From Flavobacterium ginsenosidimutans (GTDB lineage: Bacteria; Bacteroidota; Bacteroidia; Flavobacteriales; Flavobacteriaceae): DNA of 64,000 nt. The position numbers and the translations under genes were made by a program. The DNA lies in NCBI RefSeq assembly GCF_003254625.1, contig NZ_QJRJ01000067.1, positions 39,714-103,713 of the forward strand, written 5' to 3'. The stretch's first letter is position 1, and each line of letters starts with the position of its first letter. Of the stretch, positions 24,861 through 32,006 are shown in pieces. Below the pieces are notes generated by a model that searched no databases, was not told where the DNA came from, and saw only the letters and a list, made by a program, of their open reading frames with translations.

Positions 24861-24927
24861 TGTCGCCCTGAGCGAAGTCGAAGTGCGCTCTAATTGGAAT
24901 GAGGCTTCGACTTCGCTCAGCTTGACA
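24861..24927. repeat. Inverted repeat with CTGAGCGAAGTCGAAG arms
   Basis: Left arm TGTCgccCTGAGCGAAGTCGAAG (24861-24883) and its reverse complement in 24905-24927, with a 16-base perfect core and a matching TGTC/GACA end. It lies in the 144-base gap between tcdA and tatD. A related single arm occurs at 37433-37458. This belongs to a dispersed repeat type common in Flavobacteriia. Confidence 0.75.
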
Positions 24928-24957
24928 AATGACATTTTACTTTTAACTGTTCACATT

Positions 24958-25605
24958 TTACAATACGAACAAACTTCTATAATTACTTAAAATAACTTCT
25001 TGCAACTCTTTTAAATTTAATTCTTTATATTCAGAGGCTAATTCATAAACTTCTTCAATTGATTCTTCAATTGTATCTGTTTCTAAGAAAAAACGATCAT
25101 TTGGAACATTTTGAAAAACCGTTTTTAAATCTGGATTTTTCAATAAATATTTTCCAAATGAAAGATAAAACCCTGCCGAAATTAATTGTTCCGCCAACTG
25201 ATTATTCTTTGAAAAACCATGAATAATCATTGGAACGTTTATTTTCATTCTTTTCTTAATTGCCATTACTTCTTGAAAAGCGGCAACGCAATGAATAACT
25301 ACGGGTTTCTTAAATTTTTCTGCTAATTCTAACTGTTTTTCAAAAACTGAAATCTGTAAATCAAACGGTACTTCAATTCTTTTATCCAAACCGCATTCGC
25401 CTATTGCCAAACAATTTTGAGTTTGCAATTTTTTTTCTATAATTTTCAAATCTTCATCAATACGATTTTCGTCTATATACCAAGGATGAATCCCAATAGA
25501 ATAAAACGGAATCGTAGCATCAAAATCTTTTGGATACTGATTAACCAATTCTAAAACGTTAGACTGATTGGTAAATTGATGCGTATGAAAATTGAAATAT
25601 TCCAT
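24958..25605 (-). CDS. TatD-family metal-dependent hydrolase
   Basis: 215 residues. Opening FNFHTHQF gives the HxH metal site (His7, His9). Other conserved parts are YSIGIHPWY, AIGECGLDKR, PVVIHCVAAFQEV and the late DRFFLETD. It is about 40 residues shorter than E. coli TatD (260), as is usual for this Bacteroidota subgroup. TatD enzymes are DNases or deacylases; the substrate is not known here. Its start overlaps the DUF1684 stop by one base (TAATG), indicating coupling. Confidence 0.85.
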   Translation of the reverse strand: MEYFNFHTHQFTNQSNVLELVNQYPKDFDATIPFYSIGIHPWYIDENRIDEDLKIIEKKLQTQNCLAIGECGLDKRIEVPFDLQISVFEKQLELAEKFKKPVVIHCVAAFQEVMAIKKRMKINVPMIIHGFSKNNQLAEQLISAGFYLSFGKYLLKNPDLKTVFQNVPNDRFFLETDTIEESIEEVYELASEYKELNLKELQEVILSNYRSLFVL

Positions 25606-26204
25606 TAATGAAAAGCTTTTACTCCTGCTTTAATTTCAATTTTCAAATCATTTTCCTGAGGCACAAGCGGACAAGAATACTTATAATTATAAGCACAATA
25701 AGGATTATAAGCTTGGTTAAAATCGATTGCTATTGTATTTCCTTTCGGAATTTCTAAATCAATATAACGGCCTCCAATGTAGCTTTGTTTTCCACTTGTT
25801 AAATCTGAAAAAGGTAAAAAGAGATGATTTTTATATTTTTCCTGAACAATAAGTTCTAAACTTTGGTAAACGGCCAACTTAAAAGCTTTTCCATTTATTT
25901 TAAAGTTTAAAGTTCCATACTTAATATACTTTGGAGTATAATTTCCTGAAGTTTTCATTTCAAAAACTTTTCCGCCTTTAGCTTTTACCAAAGTAGCATT
26001 CACAAAATAAGTTTCAGAAATAGGAAAAAAATCTAAGCTTTTAAAAGTTTTTAAATCGTCAGCCATCAACGGACTTGCCTTAGGATCAGCAAATTCTGAA
26101 TTAATTCTCTTTTGGAATTTTTGAACATCAGCTTTATTAAACTTTTTTTGGGCAAAAGCAAAATTAAAAACCAACAATAAAGCTATGGCGTTTATAGTTT
26201 TCAT
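25605..26204 (-). CDS. DUF1684 secreted protein
   Basis: 199 residues from the ATG at 26204; an upstream in-frame ATG would add six residues before the signal peptide MKTINAIALLLVFNFAFAQ. The DUF1684 signature is in the last third: RYIDLEIPKGNTIAIDFNQ and NPYCAYNYKYSCPLVPQEN. Function of the family is unknown. Coupled to the tatD gene by a one-base overlap. Confidence 0.85.
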   Translation of the reverse strand: MKTINAIALLLVFNFAFAQKKFNKADVQKFQKRINSEFADPKASPLMADDLKTFKSLDFFPISETYFVNATLVKAKGGKVFEMKTSGNYTPKYIKYGTLNFKINGKAFKLAVYQSLELIVQEKYKNHLFLPFSDLTSGKQSYIGGRYIDLEIPKGNTIAIDFNQAYNPYCAYNYKYSCPLVPQENDLKIEIKAGVKAFH

Positions 26205-26230
26205 CTTAGAAATTTTCTGCAAAAATAGTT

Positions 26231-26238
26231 CAAAAGTA
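26231..26238 (-). promoter_or_regulatory. Putative -7 element for the DUF1684-tatD unit
   Basis: Minus-strand TACTTTTG, about 26 bases before the ATG at 26204. It lies back to back with the plus-strand element at 26274. Confidence 0.45.
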
Positions 26239-26273
26239 ACAAAACAACAACCACTTAACGAGACAAAGTTTCC

Positions 26274-26281
26274 TAACTTTG
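26274..26281 (+). promoter_or_regulatory. Putative -7 element for the MFS gene
   Basis: TAACTTTG matches TAnnTTTG and lies 22 bases before the ATG at 26304. Confidence 0.5.
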
Positions 26282-26303
26282 TGACGATAATTTATCAAAC
26301 AAA

Positions 26304-27521
26304 ATGCTTAAAACTGCTTTAACCCACTACATTAACAACTTTCGAGGTTTCACCAGAGAAGTTTGGATTCTTGCCATCATCACTTTTATCAACCGTGCCG
26401 GAACAATGGTTCTTCCTTTTTTATCCAAATATTTAAAAGAAGATCTTCATTTTTCATACAATCAAGTTGGTTGGATTATGGTTGCATTTGGTTTTGGATC
26501 AATGTTGGGTTCTTGGCTTGGCGGTAAACTTTCAGATAAAATCGGATTCTATAAAATCATGATTTTTAGTTTATTTACTAGTGGAGTTTCTCTTTTCTTT
26601 GTGCAATATATTACAACTTTCTGGACACTTTGTGCCGCAATGTTTGTTCTTATGACCATTGCCGATATGTTTAGACCTGCGATGTTTGTTTCTCTTGGAG
26701 CTTATGCTAAACCAGAAAATAGAACTCGCGCGCTTACATTAGTCCGTCTTGCTGTAAATTTAGGTTTTGCTGCTGGTCCGGCACTTGGAGGTTTGATTAT
26801 TATGGGAATGGGATATTCAGGGTTATTCTGGGTTGACGGAGCTTCTTGCATTATTTCGATCTCGATTTTTGCTTTATTGGTAAAAGAAAAGAAAAAGGCA
26901 ACTCACGACGATAAAACTGAAAGTGCTTCTGATGTAAAATCAGTTTTTCATGATAAAATATTCTGGGTTTTCTTATTTGTAAGTTTCATTACAGCTATGA
27001 TTTTCTTCCAGTTATTTACCACCCTACCTTTATATCATAATGAAAAGTTTGGCTTAAGCGAATTCCAAACAGGTTTGTTAATGACTTTAAACGGATTATT
27101 AATATTTTCTCTAGAAATGCCAACAGTTGGGTTTTTAGAGCGAAAAGCCTTTCCGAAGATTCGAATCATAATTATAGGTTCTTTTGTAATGGCTTCTAGT
27201 TTCTTTTTGCTTCTGATTAATTTCTGGGCTGGAATATTGGTTGTAAGTATGGTTTGTATTTCGATTGGTGAAGTTCTTACTTTTCCATTCTCTAATGCTT
27301 TTGCCTTAAGTCGTGCTCCACGCGGACAAGAAGGTCGATATATGGCGCTTTATACAATGAGTTTCAGTCTTGCACACATTGTGAGTTCTAAACTTGGCTT
27401 TGAGATTATTACCAGATTTGGTTACCAAATCAACTGGTTTTTTATGGCGAGTATTGGTGTGGTTGCAACCGGATGTTGCATTTGGATTAAAAATGCTTTA
27501 ACAAACGAGAAAGTTTCATAA
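26304..27521 (+). CDS. MFS transporter (MdtH-like efflux type)
   Basis: 405 residues, 12 predicted helices. The loop 2-3 MFS motif is GSWLGGKLSDKIGFYKIMI, and the motif in helix 5 is LAVNLGFAAGPALGGLII, typical of drug/proton antiporters. A charged central loop (VKEKKKATHDDKTESASD, about 195-212) separates the two six-helix halves. The substrate cannot be predicted. It is divergent from the DUF1684 gene and has no close downstream partner. Confidence 0.85.
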   Translation: MLKTALTHYINNFRGFTREVWILAIITFINRAGTMVLPFLSKYLKEDLHFSYNQVGWIMVAFGFGSMLGSWLGGKLSDKIGFYKIMIFSLFTSGVSLFFVQYITTFWTLCAAMFVLMTIADMFRPAMFVSLGAYAKPENRTRALTLVRLAVNLGFAAGPALGGLIIMGMGYSGLFWVDGASCIISISIFALLVKEKKKATHDDKTESASDVKSVFHDKIFWVFLFVSFITAMIFFQLFTTLPLYHNEKFGLSEFQTGLLMTLNGLLIFSLEMPTVGFLERKAFPKIRIIIIGSFVMASSFFLLLINFWAGILVVSMVCISIGEVLTFPFSNAFALSRAPRGQEGRYMALYTMSFSLAHIVSSKLGFEIITRFGYQINWFFMASIGVVATGCCIWIKNALTNEKVS

Positions 27522-27616
27522 AAAAACTTTAACTTCTTAAACCCTTAAAATTCAATTTATTACTATTAAATTTGAATGGCTTTTTTGCGCTCTAAATTCA
27601 AATTCAACTTAATTTT

Positions 27617-27670
27617 TAGTTAAATAACTAGTTTTGTAGTTGTGTAACTAAAAAAATAGTTGTAGGTTTG
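27617..27670 (+). promoter_or_regulatory. Operator-promoter region of the first BlaI-M56 module
   Basis: Two dyads share the half-site TAGTT/AACTA: TAGTTAAATAACTA (27617-27630) and TAGTTGTGTAACTA (27637-27650). A third half-site, TAGTTG, is at 27657. The -7-like TAGTTTTG (27629-27636) lies between the dyads, and a second candidate, TAGGTTTG (27663-27670), lies 17 bases before the ATG. This layout fits autorepression by the BlaI-type regulator that follows. Confidence 0.65.
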
Positions 27671-27687
27671 AATTAAAATTAGAGAAG

Positions 27688-28056
27688 ATGCAGAAGTTAA
27701 CAAACAAAGAAGAAGAAATTATGATGATTTTATGGAAGCTTAAAAAAGCTTTTGTAAAAGAAATTCAAGCCGAAATCACAGAAGACCAGCCTCATTATAA
27801 CACATTATCGACAATTGTTCGTAATCTGGAAGAAAAAGGGTATGTTGGACATAATGCTTTTGGAAATACACATCAATACTTTCCAGTTGTAGCAATTGAA
27901 GATTACAGAAAAGGATTTATGAAAACCGCAATTGATAATTACTTTAACAGTTCTTATAAAAGTATGGTTTCCTTTTTTGCCAAAGAAGAAAAAATTTCAG
28001 CAGATGAATTGCGTGAAATTTTATCTATGATCGAAAATAAAAACGAAGAAAAATAA
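27688..28056 (+). CDS. BlaI/MecI/CopY-type repressor, copy 1
   Basis: 122 residues, the family length. The winged helix occupies about 3-75 (LTNKEEEIMMILWKLKKAFV, HYNTLSTIVRNLEEKGYVGH). The C-terminal dimerisation part includes FFAKEEKISADELREIL. In known systems an M56 membrane peptidase cleaves or inactivates this repressor when a signal arrives. It is followed 7 bases later by an M56 gene and preceded by candidate operators. About 90% identical by eye to copy 2 at 29696. Confidence 0.93.
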   Translation: MQKLTNKEEEIMMILWKLKKAFVKEIQAEITEDQPHYNTLSTIVRNLEEKGYVGHNAFGNTHQYFPVVAIEDYRKGFMKTAIDNYFNSSYKSMVSFFAKEEKISADELREILSMIENKNEEK

Positions 28057-28063
28057 TTGGTTT

Positions 28064-29677
28064 ATGGAAGCAGTTTTCATTTATATCGCCAAATCAAGCA
28101 GCTTAATGCTTTTTTTTTATTGCGTTTACTTTTTTTTACTTCGAAAAGAAACATTTTTTAACAGCAACAGGTGGTTTTTATTATCAGGCTTGATCGTTTC
28201 TTCTATTTTACCATTAGTAAGTTACACAAAGGTTATATGGATTGATGCTACAACCGATTTTAATACAAATATCGCAACATCATTAGTAAATGATCCGCAA
28301 AAAGAAGCAGTCGATTTTAATTGGACGATTCTAATTCTTGGCCTTTACGCGGTCGGATTTTTAGTTTTCTTTATAAAATTAGGAATTGATTTCTACAGTT
28401 TGAATTCAATTATTAAAGGAAAAAAAGTAAAACAACAAGCCGATTTTAAATTTATAGATATAAACGAAAACATTGCGCCTTTCTCCTATTTTGAATATAT
28501 CGTTTACAACTCATCACTGTACACGCCTTCAGAATTAGAGAATATTATTGAACATGAAAAAGTACATAGCGATCAAAATCATACTATAGATGTACTGATT
28601 TCGAGAGCATTCAGCATCATTTTCTGGTTCAATCCGATTGTTTGGCTTTATAAAAAAGCAATAATGCAAAATTTAGAATTTATTGCTGATAGTGAAGCTG
28701 CAAAAAAAATTTTAGATAAAAAAGCCTACCAGTATACGCTTTTAAAAATAACAACACACGAAACTTGTGTTGCAATCACCAATCATTTTTATCAATCATT
28801 AATCAAAAAACGAATCGTCATGTTAAACAAAAATCAATCAAAAAAGAGGAATTCATGGAAGTATTATGTTGTAATTCCTGCTCTAGCGGCTTTTGTATTT
28901 TTATTTCAAATTGAAGTAATTGCAAAAGAAAGACAGCAGAATGTAAAAGCAGTTTCGGTAGGAAATGAATCTGTAAATGTTTACAAAATAACAAAAAACT
29001 CTACAGATGCTGAGTTAAATGAACTTAAAGCAAGCTTAAAATCAATTCACAATATTGATTTTAAAGTTTCTGAAATCAAGAGAAACTCTCAAAATCTATT
29101 AACATCTATTAAAGTTGATGTAATTAATGGCAGTGAGAAAACGCAATCAATACAAGTTGGAGATAAAACTATCAAAGATTTTGGAATAGTTGTTATTACA
29201 AATAAAGATGGAAGCAAAAAAGCTGGCATTCAAACTTCTGATGAAAAAATTGTTGTTAGCAAAAAAGTAAGTTCAAACGACAATGCGAAGGTTACTTCAA
29301 AAACAACAGAAAACAAAAATATAACTACTAATACAGAAACCCATGTTAACACTAATTCTATTACTAGTACAAAAACTAACAGTGATACTAATACAAATAT
29401 TAGCACTGTTGTAACGACAAATAAAGACAACAATGTTACCACAATAACAACAACTGAAAACGGTCCGAAAATTATCATTTCTACTCCAAATAATGTGAAG
29501 CTTACTGGAAAAAAACTTGTTATTGTAGATGGAGATGTAATGCCAAGCACTTTCAAACTAGAAGATTTAAAGCCTCGCGACATTAAAACTATGCACGTGT
29601 ATAAGGGGATAGACGCAATTGCGCAATTTGGCGAAGCTGGTGCAAATGGCGTTATCGAAATTGAAACTCGTGAGTAA
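28064..29677 (+). CDS. M56 (BlaR1-like) membrane metallopeptidase with TonB-plug-like tail, copy 1
   Basis: 537 residues. Helices at about 5-25, 36-55 and 88-108, then the zinc motif HEKVH (His164, Glu165, His168) with third ligand Glu205 in NLEFIADSE, and a last helix about 267-284. No penicillin-binding sensor domain follows. The outer part holds a repeat-like domain (about 300-390, shared with copy 2), a Thr/Asn/Lys-rich linker (about 405-470) and a final KTMHVYKGIDAIAQFGEAGANGVIEI (split: KTMHVYKGIDAI; GEAGANGVIEIETRE) that resembles the plug motif of TonB-dependent receptors. Likely the sensor-protease partner of the preceding repressor. Confidence 0.88.
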   Translation: MEAVFIYIAKSSSLMLFFYCVYFFLLRKETFFNSNRWFLLSGLIVSSILPLVSYTKVIWIDATTDFNTNIATSLVNDPQKEAVDFNWTILILGLYAVGFLVFFIKLGIDFYSLNSIIKGKKVKQQADFKFIDINENIAPFSYFEYIVYNSSLYTPSELENIIEHEKVHSDQNHTIDVLISRAFSIIFWFNPIVWLYKKAIMQNLEFIADSEAAKKILDKKAYQYTLLKITTHETCVAITNHFYQSLIKKRIVMLNKNQSKKRNSWKYYVVIPALAAFVFLFQIEVIAKERQQNVKAVSVGNESVNVYKITKNSTDAELNELKASLKSIHNIDFKVSEIKRNSQNLLTSIKVDVINGSEKTQSIQVGDKTIKDFGIVVITNKDGSKKAGIQTSDEKIVVSKKVSSNDNAKVTSKTTENKNITTNTETHVNTNSITSTKTNSDTNTNISTVVTTNKDNNVTTITTTENGPKIIISTPNNVKLTGKKLVIVDGDVMPSTFKLEDLKPRDIKTMHVYKGIDAIAQFGEAGANGVIEIETRE

Positions 29678-29695
29678 TCATTTAAAATATAAAGG

Positions 29696-30064
29696 ATGCA
29701 AAAACTAACCAACAAAGAAGAAGAAATCATGCATATTTTATGGAAGCTGAAAAAAGCTTTTGTAAAAGAAATTCAAGCAGAGATTTTAGAAGATCAGCCG
29801 CATTACAATACTTTGTCAACCATTGTTCGTAATCTGGAAGAGAAAGGTTATGTTGCTCACAATGCTTATGGAAATACTCATCAATATTATCCAGCTGTAA
29901 GCATTGAAGATTATCGAAAAGGCTTTATGAGTACTGCAATAGACAATTATTTTAATAGTTCTTATAAAAGCATGGTTTCGTTTTTTGCTAAAGAAGAGAA
30001 AATTTCAGCAGATGAGTTACGCGAAATCTTAGATATGATAGAAAATCCAAAAGAAGGTAAATAA
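29696..30064 (+). CDS. BlaI/MecI/CopY-type repressor, copy 2
   Basis: 122 residues and nearly identical to the repressor at 27688 (same helices; changes such as MMILW to MHILW). It starts 18 bases after the first M56 gene, with no dyad or TAnnTTTG element in that gap, so it is probably transcribed from the first module's promoter. Both repressors could bind the same operators, alone or as mixed dimers; that is inference from the near identity of the recognition helices. Confidence 0.93.
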   Translation: MQKLTNKEEEIMHILWKLKKAFVKEIQAEILEDQPHYNTLSTIVRNLEEKGYVAHNAYGNTHQYYPAVSIEDYRKGFMSTAIDNYFNSSYKSMVSFFAKEEKISADELREILDMIENPKEGK

Positions 30065-30074
30065 TCAAAATATT

Positions 30075-31922
30075 ATGGAAGCACTTTTCATTTTTATCTT
30101 AAAATCAAGCGGGTTGTTGGCAATGTTCTATTTTGCTTACATTTTGTTACTTCGCAAAGAAACTTTTTTTAACAGCAGCCGTTGGTTTTTAATCGCCGGA
30201 TTAATTACTTCTGTTGTACTTCCTTTCGTAGTCTATACCAAAGTAATTTGGGTCGAAGCTCCGCCGACACTGGCTCCAGACCCTGTTGTCGTGAGAAATA
30301 CTGTTGAAAATATTCCAACTTCAAATCATGATGTTATTGCGTATGAACCTCAGTACAAACCAACAACAATAAATGTCGTTGAAGAAGAAAGTTTTGAAAT
30401 CAATTGGGATTTAGTTTTAGCTCTTGCGTACGGAATTGGTTTCTTGGCTTTCATGACCAAATTTGCACTTGATTTTTACAGTTTAAACTCTGTTTTAAAA
30501 GGGAAAAAAGTAGAACAGCAAGATGATTTTAAATTTATTGACGTCAATGAAAATATTGCTCCTTTCTCTTATTTTGATTACATCGTGTATAACTCATCAC
30601 TATACACGGCTGCAGAATTAGAAAACATTTTAGAACATGAAAAAGTGCACAGCGATCAAAAACACACCGTTGATGTTTTAATTTCTAGAATATTCTGCAT
30701 TCTATTTTGGTTTAACCCAATTGTATGGCTTTACAAAAAAGCTATTTTGCAAAATCTTGAATTTATTGCCGATAGTGAAGCAGCGAAGAAAATATCGGAC
30801 AAAAAAGCGTATCAATACACGCTTTTAAAAATAACAACACATGAAACCTGTGTTGCAATCACCAATCATTTTTATCAATCATTAATCAAAAAACGAATTG
30901 TTATGTTAAACAAAAATCAATCAAACAAAAGAAATTACTGGAAATATTCGGCAGTAATTCCTGCTCTTGGTGCATTTATTCTTTTATTTCAAATAAAGAC
31001 AATTGCTCAAGAAAAAAAACAAGATGATGTCGCAATCATAAAAAGAGACACCGTTAAAGATTCTGACGAAACTATCAAGATTACAAAAAATACAACTGAT
31101 AAAGAGTTAAATGAATTACCAGGGAAATTAAAAGCAAATCATAATCTTGATGTTGAAATTTCTGATGTAAAAAGAAATACGAAAGAAGAGTTAACTGCAA
31201 TTCAGATCAAAGTAAAATCAGATTCTGGTAAAAAACAAACGATCAAAATTGACGGAGACCAAGCTATAAAAGATTGCGAGCTTGCTATTGGAACTGACGA
31301 AAATGGAGCAAAAGCTATTGTTATCAATACTGATAAAAACTTTAGAACACCGATAATTATCAGAAATGAGAGAGTAATTGTTCGTAACGGAGATATTGTT
31401 CCTCCAACACCTCCATCTCCACCTTCATTTCCTTCAGGACCACTGCCTCCTGCTCCAGCAATAGACATGTCAAAAATGCCAAAACCTCCAGTTGCACCAA
31501 AGAATCCAAATGATAAGGTAGCGATGAGTAAATTTGAAAAAGAAATGGAAGCATTCGAAAAGCAGATGGAATCATTTGAGCCTCAAATGGACGCTTATGA
31601 AAAACAAATTGAAGCTATCATGTCTCAAAGATCAGCTGATTATGAAAAAGAAATGGCGAAATATGAAATCGCAATGGAAAAATTCAGTGCTAACATGGAG
31701 AAATTCAATTATGACTTTAAATTCAAATTTGGAGATAACTCTCAAGATTACGAAAATAGCATGAAGGAATACGAGCAAGACATGAAGCAGTATGAGCTTG
31801 ACATGAAACAGCACGAAAAAGATATGAAACAACATGCTAAAGATATGAAGCAACACGCTAAAGACATGAAACAGCATGAAAAAGACATGAAAGCTTGGGA
31901 AAAAGAAAATAAAAAAGCTTAA
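30075..31922 (+). CDS. M56 (BlaR1-like) membrane metallopeptidase with Pro-rich and coiled-coil tail, copy 2
   Basis: 615 residues, paralogue of the gene at 28064. Same helices and zinc motif HEKVH (His188, Glu189, His192; NLEFIADSE about 225-233). A 26-residue insert (about 62-108) precedes helix 3. After the shared outer domain the tail is different: a Pro-rich stretch (about 436-475) and about 130 residues of charged coiled coil ending in seven-residue repeats (KQHEKDM, KQHAKDM). The tail is expected in the periplasm. Downstream terminator at 31939. No plug-like end is present. Confidence 0.88.
   Translation: MEALFIFILKSSGLLAMFYFAYILLLRKETFFNSSRWFLIAGLITSVVLPFVVYTKVIWVEAPPTLAPDPVVVRNTVENIPTSNHDVIAYEPQYKPTTINVVEEESFEINWDLVLALAYGIGFLAFMTKFALDFYSLNSVLKGKKVEQQDDFKFIDVNENIAPFSYFDYIVYNSSLYTAAELENILEHEKVHSDQKHTVDVLISRIFCILFWFNPIVWLYKKAILQNLEFIADSEAAKKISDKKAYQYTLLKITTHETCVAITNHFYQSLIKKRIVMLNKNQSNKRNYWKYSAVIPALGAFILLFQIKTIAQEKKQDDVAIIKRDTVKDSDETIKITKNTTDKELNELPGKLKANHNLDVEISDVKRNTKEELTAIQIKVKSDSGKKQTIKIDGDQAIKDCELAIGTDENGAKAIVINTDKNFRTPIIIRNERVIVRNGDIVPPTPPSPPSFPSGPLPPAPAIDMSKMPKPPVAPKNPNDKVAMSKFEKEMEAFEKQMESFEPQMDAYEKQIEAIMSQRSADYEKEMAKYEIAMEKFSANMEKFNYDFKFKFGDNSQDYENSMKEYEQDMKQYELDMKQHEKDMKQHAKDMKQHAKDMKQHEKDMKAWEKENKKA
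31761..31907 (+). repeat. 21-bp tandem repeats coding a heptad coiled coil
   Basis: Seven in-frame 21-base units, each starting ATGAA(A/G) and coding MK(Q/E)xxxD-type heptads, at the 3' end of the second M56 gene. Units 3 to 6 are almost identical, including reciprocal synonymous differences, which indicates recent slippage or unequal exchange. Confidence 0.9.
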
Positions 31923-31938
31923 TTATTTAATTCTCAAC

Positions 31939-31971
31939 AGAAAAACCAGTGCTTAAACCACTGGTTTTTCT
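31939..31971 (+). terminator. Terminator of the double BlaI-M56 operon
   Basis: Stem AGAAAAACCAGTG / CACTGGTTTTTCT with a 7-base loop and T-rich flank. Confidence 0.88.
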
Positions 31972-32006
31972 ATTTATTATTTCAGCAAAAAACAAAAATC
32001 TCGCGC

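Noticed and set aside
27566..27605. Inverted AATTTGAAT / ATTCAAATT in the gap after the MFS gene, looked at as a terminator.
   Set aside because: The loop is over 20 bases, no T run follows the second arm, and it is A/T-only, so chance pairing is likely.
31202..31877. Long open frames on the minus strand opposite the second M56 gene.
   Set aside because: They arise from the Pro-rich and heptad-repeat coding on the plus strand and have no start signals or family features of their own.
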